DNA from: RPRB01 sp035543115
Lineage (GTDB): Bacteria > Myxococcota > Myxococcia > Myxococcales > Myxococcaceae
DNA length: 64,000 nucleotides
Direction of reading: 5' to 3'
Assembly (NCBI GenBank): GCA_035543115.1
Contig: DATKKF010000027.1
Location: forward strand, 16,133-80,132
A program made the position numbers and the translations under genes. This document shows, in pieces, positions 16,702-24,752 of the stretch (its first letter is position 1; each line of letters starts with the position of its first letter). The notes under the pieces were generated by a model. The model made no database searches, was not told the origin of the DNA, and worked only from the letters and a program-made list of their open reading frames with translations.

Positions 16702-18186
16702 TCAGGGCCCGGCGGGGAAGCCGCGGCGGCCGGATTTCCAGTCCTCCCACTGGTCGAAGCCCTGCATTTGCTCCACGAGCTTCGTCTTCACCAGGAGCGC
16801 GTCCACCTGGGAGCGGGTCTGCTGCTTCGGCAGCGGCGCCGTCGAGCTGGCCAGGCTCCAGACCAGCGCGGCGGCGATGCCGGAGTTCCGGCGCGCCTCC
16901 CTGGCGTTCACCCGGTCGGGGACGTCGGACTCGGCGTGGTAGTCGGCCAGGTAGGGCGCCGGGTCCTGGTCGGCGACGAAGTTGGGCACCCCGCTCAGCA
17001 GGAAGTCGAAGTTGTCCGTTCCATCGATGCCGTCCAGGGCATGGGCCGCGGTCCCCATCCCCGCGTAGAGGGACAGGGCCCTCGCCAGCACCGGACGGAG
17101 CTCGGGACGGCCGCTGACGTAGAAGCCGCGCGTCCTCGCCGAGCCGATGTCGAAGACGATCACCGCCGCGTGCCGGGCCAGCTCGGCCTTGTGCCGCTCC
17201 ACGTAGCCGGCCGAGCCCCACATGCCCTGCTCCTCACCGGTGAAGAGCACGAAGCGAACCGTCCGCCGCGGCTGGAGCCCGAGCTCCTTGAAGCCCCGCG
17301 CGACGTCGATGACCAGAGCGCTGTTCACCCCGTTGTCCTCGGCGCCGGTGCCGAGCGCCCAGCTGTCCAGGTGGGCCCCGAGCAACACCACCTCGTCCGG
17401 CTTCTCCTTCCCGCGAATCTCGGCCACCACGTTCTGCGCGTCGTAGGACGGACCGATGCGGTTCACCACGTCCATCCGGACACGGGCCTCGGTGCGATCG
17501 GCGAGCCAGGCCAGCCGTGCGGCCTGCTCGCGCGAGACCAGCGCCACCGGCACCGTGCCCGGCGTCCGCCCGAGCACCATGGGGTGCTGGTAGAGCAGGC
17601 CCCGCGGGCGGGTGGACTGAACGAGGAGCCCGCGCACCTGCGCCTGGGCCGCGGCCTTGAGCAGTGGCCCGGCACGCATGTATTCGGCGAACAGGTCGTC
17701 GAAGGTCTTCATCTCCTTGGTGTGGACCAGGGCGATGGCGCCGACGGTGGCCGTGCCCACCTTCGCCCAGTCGGCGGCCAGCCCCTCGCCGACGTCGACG
17801 ACCTTTGCCTCGATCGGGGCACTGGTGGAGGCGGTGCCCGGAGCGGCCACCGCCCGGATGGAGAACGACTCCGGCTCGATCGCGGTGACCTCCACCGTGC
17901 CGGGGACCCAGAGGAACGGCACGGCGTAGCTCTCGGTGATGACCGAATCGACGCCGAGCGCCTTGAACTTCTCCACTCCCCACGTCACCGCCCGGTCCAG
18001 GGCGGGTGTTCCGGTGATCCGCCCGCCGATGCGGTCGCAGAGCTCGTAGGTGTCGGCGACGAGTGGGGTGTCACCCTCGGCACGGGCCTTCAGCGCAGCG
18101 CGCGGGTCGGAGGGAGCGGTCTGGGCGGCCAGGGACGCTCCGGCCAGGACGAGGCCGAGCGCAAGAGCCGGTCGGGTCGCGCGCAT
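16702..18186 (-). CDS. Secreted M28-family zinc peptidase
   Basis: 494-aa exported metallopeptidase. A signal peptide (about 1-22, ending near SLAAQ) is followed by a PA-like insert and the M28 catalytic domain. Metal and catalytic residues are visible in GAHLDSWALGTGAEDNG, in FTGEEQGMWGS, in the Asp of VFDIGS, and in the late YHAESD histidine. Likely an aminopeptidase or carboxypeptidase in the periplasm or outside the cell. It is 55 bp downstream of the HtrA-type protease gene on the same strand, so it may end a small proteolysis operon. ATG 18186 gives the signal peptide directly. Confidence 0.88.
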   Translation of the reverse strand: MRATRPALALGLVLAGASLAAQTAPSDPRAALKARAEGDTPLVADTYELCDRIGGRITGTPALDRAVTWGVEKFKALGVDSVITESYAVPFLWVPGTVEVTAIEPESFSIRAVAAPGTASTSAPIEAKVVDVGEGLAADWAKVGTATVGAIALVHTKEMKTFDDLFAEYMRAGPLLKAAAQAQVRGLLVQSTRPRGLLYQHPMVLGRTPGTVPVALVSREQAARLAWLADRTEARVRMDVVNRIGPSYDAQNVVAEIRGKEKPDEVVLLGAHLDSWALGTGAEDNGVNSALVIDVARGFKELGLQPRRTVRFVLFTGEEQGMWGSAGYVERHKAELARHAAVIVFDIGSARTRGFYVSGRPELRPVLARALSLYAGMGTAAHALDGIDGTDNFDFLLSGVPNFVADQDPAPYLADYHAESDVPDRVNAREARRNSGIAAALVWSLASSTAPLPKQQTRSQVDALLVKTKLVEQMQGFDQWEDWKSGRRGFPAGP

Positions 18187-18241
18187 GGGGTTTGCGAGCC
18201 TGCCATGCCGCCCCCGCTGGCGCCGCAGAAATGCTCGGGCG

Positions 18242-19147
18242 TCAGGCCGCCTGGCGCTCGGCCGACGGCACCACGGTGACGAACTCGCGGGTGTTCCGGC
18301 GCCACAGGGCCAGCGGCACGACCTCCGCGCCCCGAGTCACCATCAGCCGGTGGATGTCATCGACGTTGCCCACCGGCTCGCCGTGCACCCCGAGGAGGAG
18401 ATCCTCCGGACGCAGTCCCGCGGTCTCCGCGGGCGAGCGCGAGCCGACCTGGAGGATGCGCACCGCCTTGGGCTGGCCAGTGGAGGCCGCGAGCTCCGGC
18501 GACAGCTGCTCGCTGCGCGCCGCGACGCCGAGGTAGCGGCGGTCGACCTTTCCCCGGCTCATGAGGACCGAGGTCACCCAGGTCGCGGTCCGCGCCGAGA
18601 CGGCGAACCCCATGCCCTGTGCCCAGGGGATGACCGCGGTGTTGATGCCCACCATCTCGCCCCGGGCGTTCACCAGGGGCCCACCCGAGTTGCCGGGGTT
18701 GATGGCCGCGTCGGTCTGGAGCAGGCCCTCGAACAGCGTGCCGTTCGGCCCGGGGAGGCTCCGGTCGAGCGCGCTGACGATGCCCAGCGACACGCTTCGC
18801 TCGAAGCGGAACGGGTTGCCGATGGCCACCACCAGCTGGCCCACGGCGACGGAGGCCGGGTCGGCCAGCGGGAGCTGGACCAGCGAGGCATCCGTCACCC
18901 GCAGCACCGCGAGGTCGGTGGCCGGGTCCGAGCCGACCAGCTCTCCCTTCGTCGTGTCTCCTCCGGGGAGCCGGATGCGCAGCGCTCGTCCGCTCCCGGC
19001 GACATGGTGGTTGGTGAGAAGGTAGCCGTCGCTCGCGACAACCACGCCGGTGCCCGCGCCCCTGCCCTGCTCCACGCCGAGCACGGCGGGACTCACCCGG
19101 GCAACGAGCTGCTGGAGCGCCTCCGACAGCTCGATCAGCGAGGTCAC
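18242..19147 (-). CDS. HtrA/DegP-like trypsin-family protease with PDZ domain, no signal peptide
   Basis: 301 aa, S1C family. The catalytic triad is intact: His in LTNHHVAG, Asp in ATDLAVLRV and Ser in INPGNSGGPLV. A C-terminal PDZ domain covers about 205-300 (SRSPAETAGLRPEDLLLGV). There is no signal peptide or membrane anchor; the protein begins directly with the SLIELSEALQQLV helix, so a cytoplasmic location is predicted, which is unusual for HtrA proteins. The GTG at 19147 overlaps the upstream stop by 4 nt (GTGA), coupling it to the inactive paralogue. Confidence 0.9.
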   Translation of the reverse strand: MTSLIELSEALQQLVARVSPAVLGVEQGRGAGTGVVVASDGYLLTNHHVAGSGRALRIRLPGGDTTKGELVGSDPATDLAVLRVTDASLVQLPLADPASVAVGQLVVAIGNPFRFERSVSLGIVSALDRSLPGPNGTLFEGLLQTDAAINPGNSGGPLVNARGEMVGINTAVIPWAQGMGFAVSARTATWVTSVLMSRGKVDRRYLGVAARSEQLSPELAASTGQPKAVRILQVGSRSPAETAGLRPEDLLLGVHGEPVGNVDDIHRLMVTRGAEVVPLALWRRNTREFVTVVPSAERQAA

Positions 19148-20046
19148 GGCCGGACTCCCACCGCCACCATGCGCTCCTCGACCTTGCCGCCCCGGAGCAG
19201 CTTCAGCGGCAGCGAACGGCCCACCGCATCGTGCGCTAGCCGGGCGAGGAGGTCGTGCACGTCCTCCATCGGCGTCCCGTCGAGGGAGAGGAGCACGTCG
19301 CCGAGCGCGAGGCCTGCCGCATCCGACGGCCCCCCTGGCTCCACCGAGAGCACCAGGAGTCCGGTCTCCTGCCCGGCCGCGGCCCGGGCCTGTCCCTGGA
19401 GCCGGACCGGCTGCGTGCCGACTCCGAGGTAGCCCCTGCGCACGCGCCCGTGCGCGAGCAGCTCGGAGGCCACGCGGGCCAGCGTCTCGGCCGGCAGCAC
19501 CACCCGGCGCTCCCGGGGACCTCCGGAGACGTACATCCCGAGCACCCGGCCCTCGACGTCGGCCAGCGCCGCGCCGGCCAGCCCGGGGCGGGCCGAGACG
19601 TCGGCCTCGAGCGTCGCGTCCACCCGAGCACCCCAGGGAGTCAGGAAGCCGGGCTCCACCACCGACAGGACGCCGAGGCGGCTGCGGAGCGAACCTCGGG
19701 GTCGGGACACGGCGAGCACCAGGGTCCCTACCCGGCGCTGCGCCGGCTCCACCCAGCTCACGGGCGAGAGGCTCGCGCCCGGGACCCGGAGCAGCGCCAG
19801 GTCGAGACCCGGGTCGCGGCCGACGAGCTGGGCCGGATGCCAGGTTCCGCCGGCGTGGACGCGGAGGCCTTCCTCGCGATCCGCGGCGTGGGCGGCGGTG
19901 AGGACCAGGTCCTTCGCCTGGGCGATGCCGGTGATGGGCCAGCGGCGGCCCGAGACGGAGACGAGCCCCTCGCCCACCCGGGCGGTGGCGATGGCGAGCG
20001 CGTCGGAGAGGGCGGTGGCGGCGGCAAACGGAGACGGAGCAGTCAT
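19144..20046 (-). CDS. HtrA-like pseudoprotease with PDZ domain (catalytic Ser lost)
   Basis: 300-aa paralogue of the protease encoded just downstream. The trypsin fold is recognisable with His in LTAAHAAD and Asp in GLDLALLRV. The GNSGG site is replaced: PGNSGGPL in the neighbour aligns with PGLAGAAL here, so the serine is Ala. The PDZ domain is well preserved (GGPSDAAGLALGDVLLSLDG). No signal peptide. ATG 20046 (MTAPSPF) is preferred; the frame extends 12 codons upstream. It overlaps the active protease gene by 4 nt. Possibly a regulatory or scaffolding partner in a mixed oligomer; that role is inference. Confidence 0.85.
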   Translation of the reverse strand: MTAPSPFAAATALSDALAIATARVGEGLVSVSGRRWPITGIAQAKDLVLTAAHAADREEGLRVHAGGTWHPAQLVGRDPGLDLALLRVPGASLSPVSWVEPAQRRVGTLVLAVSRPRGSLRSRLGVLSVVEPGFLTPWGARVDATLEADVSARPGLAGAALADVEGRVLGMYVSGGPRERRVVLPAETLARVASELLAHGRVRRGYLGVGTQPVRLQGQARAAAGQETGLLVLSVEPGGPSDAAGLALGDVLLSLDGTPMEDVHDLLARLAHDAVGRSLPLKLLRGGKVEERMVAVGVRP

Positions 20047-20133
20047 GGGCTCCAACGTACGAGCCTGCCCCCGCCGCCACATCGGCTGGATGGCGAGGGT
20101 GCGGACCTCCCCATCCGGGCAGGTCGACTCCGC

Positions 20134-20724
20134 TCAGAGCGTGACCAGGCCCAGGCGCGCCGCCCGCACGACCGCCTCGGTCCGCCGCTCCACCCCGAGC
20201 TTCTGGAGGATGGAGTTGACGTGGAACTTCGCGGTGTGGGCGCTGATCTCCAGCGCGTCGGCGATGTCCCGGTTCGAGAGGCCGCGGGCGAGCAAGGCGA
20301 GGACCTCGCGCTCGCGGGGGGTGAAGGCCTCGGCACTCGCGGCCGGCCGTGGCTCCGGGGCCGGCCGGAGCGAGCTGAACCCGTGCTCGATGACCACCAG
20401 GCCCCGGGAGATTGCAAGCAAGGCTGCGTGAAGGGTGGCGGCGTCGGCCGTCCGGAGCACCGCCCCCGCCGCCCCGCCGGAGAGCGCCGCCCGGCCGGCC
20501 TGCTCCCCGGTCACCAGGGCCAGCACCGGGGGGCCTCCCGGTCCGAGGGCCGGCGGTGGCGCACTGGCGGTGTCCCACACCACCGCGTCCACCGGCGCGC
20601 CGGCCTCGACCGTCAAGGTGACGCCCGACTCGGCGAGGAGCCCGGCCAGCCCCGCCCGGACCAGCGGGTCCGACGAGGCGAGGAGCACGCGCCCGAGCCT
20701 GAGGGGTACTCCGTCCGGAGACAT
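20134..20724 (-). CDS. LuxR/NarL-type transcriptional regulator
   Basis: 196 aa. The C-terminal GerE helix-turn-helix (about 130-190) is clear: FTPREREVLALLARGLSNRDIA and HTAKFHVNSILQKLGV. The N-terminal part resembles a response-regulator receiver domain (RVLLASSDPLVRAGLAGLLAE) but is short and degenerate. An Asp is present in VVWDTAS, but the surrounding residues are atypical, so phosphorylation is doubtful. ATG 20724 begins the receiver-like domain; upstream in-frame codons are unlike it. It lies 87 bp upstream of the HtrA pair on the same strand and may control it. Confidence 0.82.
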   Translation of the reverse strand: MSPDGVPLRLGRVLLASSDPLVRAGLAGLLAESGVTLTVEAGAPVDAVVWDTASAPPPALGPGGPPVLALVTGEQAGRAALSGGAAGAVLRTADAATLHAALLAISRGLVVIEHGFSSLRPAPEPRPAASAEAFTPREREVLALLARGLSNRDIADALEISAHTAKFHVNSILQKLGVERRTEAVVRAARLGLVTL

Positions 20725-20807
20725 CGCCCGGGATGCATGTCGGCCACCCAGGCTCGGCGCAATGCGCTCGTCGCTTCGACGTGAGGTCGCGGTGCTAGCG
20801 TGGGAAG

Positions 20808-21321
20808 ATGGGCCGGTGGGAGCCGCGATTCGACTTCTACTTCTCGGATCGCGGGGGCTGGCCATCCTCGACGTTCATCGACCTGGAGGCTCGAAAGCAC
20901 GCTCCGCTCCCGTCGCACCCGGTCGCACTCCAGGCGCGCGTTCGGATGAGAGAACCTCGCCCGGACGGTCTGCGGAGCGCCGAGGAGGCCCCGGGCCTCT
21001 TCGCGTTCGAGGACGCGCTCGCCGAGCGCCTGGCGAGTGTGCTCGATGCGATCCTCGTCGCCCGATCGGTGACCCAGGGGTGGACGGACTTTGTCTTCTA
21101 TGTGCCTTCGCCCAGGAGCCGGCGGCGGCGGCGGCGAACCTCACCGACTACCAGGTCGCCCTCACGCGGGCGCTCGATGGGACCTTTATGCCGAGCTCTC
21201 TCCAGACGCCCGCACCAGGCGGCAGATGATGGACCGCCGACTCCTCGAGATCCTCGACATCGTGCTCCCGCTCGGCGGGAGGTACGACGGCTGGGGGCTA
21301 CGAGGTGCAGCGTTCCGGTGA
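20808..21321 (+). pseudogene. DUF695-family gene broken by two frameshifts
   Basis: The first reading frame encodes a DUF695-like N-terminus (RFDFYFSDRGGWPSSTFIDL, REPRPDGL, FAFEDALAERLASVLDA, TDFVFYVPSP). Homology then moves to a second frame within the GGCGGCGGCGGC tract near 21115-21135 (AAAAANLTDYQVALTRALD). It moves to a third near 21180 (WDLYAELSPDARTRRQMMDRRLLEILD, ending GWGLRGAAFR). All three pieces are co-linear. No single frame covers the domain, so the gene is either decayed or carries sequence errors in GC-rich repeats. DUF695 has no established function. Confidence 0.7.
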
Positions 21322-21325
21322 CGGC

Positions 21326-22132
21326 TCAGACCGCGGTCGAGGGCTGTGAGCGCCGCTCGGTGGCCTGCTCCGCGATCGCCTCCAGCCGGTCCGCCAGGGT
21401 ATCGAGCCTCCGGTCGAGGCCGCGCGCGTTGGTGACGAAGATGCCCCGGGCCAGGGCGTAGGCGCCGAGGACCACCAGCGCCGCGCCGGCGAGCCCGGCC
21501 ACCCACGGCAGGTGCAGCAGCGCGGGGATCATCCAGCCCACGTTGGCGCCGAACCCGCCGCCCACCCCTCCGACGATGCCGCCGAACAGGCCGCCGGCGA
21601 GCTGCGACCGGTCCGCGCTGAGGCGAATGACGGTCTTCCCGTCACGCGGCGCGACGGTGACCTCGATCGAGCTGGTGCCGGTGAACCCGGAGAGGGTGAG
21701 ACTCCGCCCGATGGTGGAGATGCCGCCGGGCAGCATCCAGCGGCTGCCGACCGCGGAGGCCGAGAGCACGTCGCGGATCTCCTGGGCCAGGCGCTCGTGG
21801 TGCTCGGCGCCGATCTCCCCGTTCACCACCCGCTCGATCGTCCGCCGCAGCGGGGCGCCGGCGATCGCCGCTCCGATGCCCTCCCCCACGTCCTCCTCGA
21901 GCTCGCGCGCTGCTTGCCGGACGGCCGACGGGTCGATGCCCGCGTCACGGGCCACGGCCTCGATCTCGCGCAGGTTGAGCGCCTCGCCCACCGTCCCGCG
22001 CTCGTGCTCGAGCTGGGCCGCGCGGCGGAGGATCGCCGCCACCTCCTCCTCGCCGTACGTCCGCTCGCGCAGCGGCTCGACCACGGTGTCGGGTCGCGAC
22101 GCGACGGCAGGGCGTGGGCGTTCGGGAGGCAC
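21326..22132 (-). CDS. Membrane protein of unknown function
   Basis: 268 aa. The N-terminal half is soluble and helical and contains NLREIEAVARDAGIDPSAV, a pattern seen in some deltaproteobacterial proteins where it precedes a membrane part. A beta-rich middle (GSRWMLPGGIS, SSIEVTVAPRDGKTVIRL) follows. Then come a Gly-rich hydrophobic segment (LAGGLFGGIVGGVGGG) and a second transmembrane stretch (GLAGAALVVLGAYALARGI). The C-terminus is a short coiled-coil-like segment (RRLDTLADRLEAIAEQA). No function can be assigned. Its stop is 4 bp from the end of the convergent DUF695 remnant. Confidence 0.75.
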   Translation of the reverse strand: MPPERPRPAVASRPDTVVEPLRERTYGEEEVAAILRRAAQLEHERGTVGEALNLREIEAVARDAGIDPSAVRQAARELEEDVGEGIGAAIAGAPLRRTIERVVNGEIGAEHHERLAQEIRDVLSASAVGSRWMLPGGISTIGRSLTLSGFTGTSSIEVTVAPRDGKTVIRLSADRSQLAGGLFGGIVGGVGGGFGANVGWMIPALLHLPWVAGLAGAALVVLGAYALARGIFVTNARGLDRRLDTLADRLEAIAEQATERRSQPSTAV

Positions 22133-22273
22133 GGCGGAGCCGCAAGACTAGCGCGACCCGGCGCCGAAGGCCTGAAACCGGCGTCACACGACCAGGTGCC
22201 AGGAGGGAGCCAGCCTCGGCGGATGTGCGACACCGCACGTCGCCAGCAGCGGTCGCGCCATGGCGTGAATCTC

Positions 22274-23800
22274 CTAGTCGAACAGCCCGTGCAGGTAGAA
22301 GCCGTCCTCACCCGCGCGCCGGTACACCCACGCCGGCCCGAGCCCCTCGAGGTGCACGCGGTAGTAGTCGCGCTGGAATGGCGTCTCGGTCCACCACTGG
22401 CCGCCGAGGCGTTCCGGCCCGGCGACGGCCAAGACTTTTCGCCGCTTGCCGAGGACGCGCGCCGAGCGGAGCGCCCCGAGCGCATCCAGCTCCACCTCGA
22501 TGCGCTCGCCCTCGCCGGAGAGGAGGCGCACCGGACGTTCCAGCTGCCAGTCGGGGGGAGGAGGAGGTGCGGGGGGTGCCCGCCGGGCCTCGGCGAACAT
22601 CCCTGGGTCGCGCCGCGGCGGCCGGAAGGGCCCGGGCGCATGGGCCGCCTCGGGGCGGTGGTCGTCCGCCAGGACCGGACTGCCCAGCGCCTCCGGGCCG
22701 AGCGCGGTGGCCAGCCGCGCCAGCACCGTCTCCAGCGCCGCATCGCCCGACGGCGCATCCCCGAGCACGCCCTGCTGTCCCCGGTCCTCGCAGGACTCGT
22801 CCACGGTGAGGACGAGGGTGGCCACCGGCGCATCGAGCCGCACCGACTCCAGCCGGTGGCGGACGAGGTCGAGCAGCAGCTTCGGATCCGTGGTCGGCCG
22901 CGCCAGCGCCAGCGGGACCGGATACGGCCCGGTGGGCTCGAGCACCAGGGTGAGCGTCAGCCGCACCGCGGCGCGCTGGCGGCCCCGGAGCCGAGCCGAG
23001 AGCCGATCCAGCGCGGCCTTGAGCGCGAAGAGCAGCGGCTCCAGTGACTCGGCGGGAGCCTCGAGCGTGCGCACCTCCTCCACCACCTCGGGCAGCACTG
23101 CCGGGAGGAGCCGCGTCTCGTCGTGCCCCTGCACCAGCCGCTGGGCCCGGAGCCCCGGGGCCCCGAGCCGGGAGATGACCTGGGTGGGCAGAAGCGCCCC
23201 GAGCTCGCCGAGCGTGGACAGCCCGAGCATCCGCAGCGAGGCGACCACGTCCGGGGCGTCCTCCAGCGCCTGCAGCGGCAGCGCGGCGAGCACGCGCTCC
23301 GAGTCACCCGGCGCCACGCACAGGCGCGTCCCGGCGCCGAAGCGGGCCAGGGCCCGGGAAGTGAACAGCTCGGAGGCGAGCACCACCCGCGCCCGATACC
23401 CGGCGGCCCGGGCCTGCGCCTCCACCTTCTCCACCAGCCCCATCTCTCCGCCGAAGAGCGAGGCCGCGGAGGCGTCCAGCCACAGCCCGTCCGGCGCCGA
23501 GGGCATGAAGGCAGGAGCGAAGCGGAGGAAGCCCTCGGCGAGCGAGGACAGCGCCTGGGCCTCGGCCAGCGCGTCGTAGAGCCCGTCGCGGAGCGCCGGG
23601 AGGAGCGCGCGCGCCGAGGTGAGCGTCATCCCCGCGCGGATGCCCTCGCGCTGCGCGACGCCGGAGGCGAAGACCACCCGGAGCGCCCCCTTCGCCTCGT
23701 GCGCCAGCGCCAGCGGCTGGCCGGCGAGCGCGGGCTCGTCCAGCACCCGGCGCTGCACCGGGAACCGCGGCAGGTGCACGTAGACGACGCGCTGGCTCAA
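22274..23800 (-). CDS. imuB: ImuB, catalytically inactive Y-family polymerase
   Basis: 508-aa Y-family polymerase-like mutasome hub that binds the beta clamp and DnaE2. The fold is recognisable (RAGMTLTSARALLPAL, LWLDASAASLFGGE, ASLRMLGLSTLGELGALL). The catalytic acids are missing: the first Asp site reads VYVHLPRF, and the usual SIDE-type motif is LDAS, as expected for ImuB. A long C-terminal part includes a Pro-rich linker and a terminal domain ending FYLHGLFD. The TTG at 23800 overlaps the imuA stop by 4 nt (TTGA), supporting that start and translational coupling; GTG 23779 is an alternative. Confidence 0.9.
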   Translation of the reverse strand: MSQRVVYVHLPRFPVQRRVLDEPALAGQPLALAHEAKGALRVVFASGVAQREGIRAGMTLTSARALLPALRDGLYDALAEAQALSSLAEGFLRFAPAFMPSAPDGLWLDASAASLFGGEMGLVEKVEAQARAAGYRARVVLASELFTSRALARFGAGTRLCVAPGDSERVLAALPLQALEDAPDVVASLRMLGLSTLGELGALLPTQVISRLGAPGLRAQRLVQGHDETRLLPAVLPEVVEEVRTLEAPAESLEPLLFALKAALDRLSARLRGRQRAAVRLTLTLVLEPTGPYPVPLALARPTTDPKLLLDLVRHRLESVRLDAPVATLVLTVDESCEDRGQQGVLGDAPSGDAALETVLARLATALGPEALGSPVLADDHRPEAAHAPGPFRPPRRDPGMFAEARRAPPAPPPPPDWQLERPVRLLSGEGERIEVELDALGALRSARVLGKRRKVLAVAGPERLGGQWWTETPFQRDYYRVHLEGLGPAWVYRRAGEDGFYLHGLFD

Positions 23801-24636
23801 GACCCCACCCCGAGCGCCTGGGCGAACGAGGGCAGCGGCAGGTCTCTCCCCGGCCGCTGCCCCTGGATGCCGATGTGCCCGTCGCGGAGCGTGCAGGCGC
23901 GCACCCGGCGGAAGGGCATGGAGGAGGCGGTGGGCACGGGCGGCGCGTCCAGCCCGTGGCTCCCGGCGCCCAGGTCGGAAGGACCGCCAGGGGTGAGCAG
24001 CTCCCACGGCACCTCCACCGCACGCGACGCCCCGCCCTGCCGGCTCCGCACCACCTCGAGGCGCATCCCGCGGTCGCCGCTGGCCGAGACATGGAGGCGC
24101 AGCGTGCCATCCGCCGGCGCCTCGAACGGCGTGAGGAGCAGGAGCAGCCCGCCGCTCCGGGTGGCGGCCTCGACCAGCCGACGGGACTCGGGCGGCGACA
24201 GACGGACGGGGGTGTGGGTCAGGTCCAGGCCCACCGCGGCGAACGCGCCGCTCCGGAGCAGCTGGAGCGCGCTCCAGGCCAGCTGCTTCGGCTCGGGAGG
24301 CCGGACGACGAGGAGCTGCTCCAGCCGGACCCCGAGCGGCGGGAGCGCCGGTGGGTAGAGCATCCGTGCCCCGTCCACCCAGGCCGCGAGCCGCAGCGCC
24401 CGGTGGGCCTCGGCGATGGCACGGAAGGCGAGCCGGGCCCGGCCCGACGCGGGCTCGCCCCAGAGCTCGACCACCTGCCCCAGCGGGAAGCCGCCTCCGG
24501 GCAACAGCCCATCCACCGGGGCCAGACCGGTGCGCAGCACCGAGAGCAGCTGGCGCGGCGCAGCCTGCAGCGTCCGGATCCGCTCCCGGAGCCGCTCGAG
24601 CACTGCCGGGTCTGCGCGGGCCTCCGCCGCCTCCAT
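23797..24636 (-). CDS. imuA: ImuA, RecA-like mutasome accessory protein
   Basis: 279 aa, RecA/SulA-like, encoded directly before imuB. The start of the core is recognisable from LRTGLAPVDGLLPGGGFPLG followed by VELWGEPASGRARLAF. The P-loop lysine is not conserved (GEPASGRA instead of GKT), so ATP hydrolysis is doubtful. In other bacteria ImuA is needed for SOS mutagenesis and interacts with ImuB or RecA. ATG 24636 lies 25 bp from a strong LexA-box match. The VWA lipoprotein gene upstream ends 117 bp away on the same strand, so imuA has its own promoter region. Confidence 0.85.
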   Translation of the reverse strand: MEAAEARADPAVLERLRERIRTLQAAPRQLLSVLRTGLAPVDGLLPGGGFPLGQVVELWGEPASGRARLAFRAIAEAHRALRLAAWVDGARMLYPPALPPLGVRLEQLLVVRPPEPKQLAWSALQLLRSGAFAAVGLDLTHTPVRLSPPESRRLVEAATRSGGLLLLLTPFEAPADGTLRLHVSASGDRGMRLEVVRSRQGGASRAVEVPWELLTPGGPSDLGAGSHGLDAPPVPTASSMPFRRVRACTLRDGHIGIQGQRPGRDLPLPSFAQALGVGS

Positions 24637-24660
24637 GCGTCCCTGCCTCTCCCATCCGTT

Positions 24661-24677
24661 CTATACGTCCGTTCAGT
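24661..24677 (-). promoter_or_regulatory. Putative LexA box of imuA-imuB
   Basis: Plus-strand CTATACGTCCGTTCAGT matches 16 of 17 positions of the Myxococcus xanthus LexA consensus as I remember it (CTRHAMRYBYGTTCAGS). On the minus strand it contains TATAG, a possible -10 element of imuA. This is the best regulatory match in the window. Confidence 0.72.
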
Positions 24678-24752
24678 ATGCATGGGCCACTGACGGCGTC
24701 ACCTCGAGACAGGATCGATGCGGAGCTCAGCCCTGGGAAGTGGAGGTGGGCG

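Noticed and set aside
13401..17117. Long plus-strand open frame opposite dnaE2
   Set aside because: Shadow of a strong gene; no recognisable domain.
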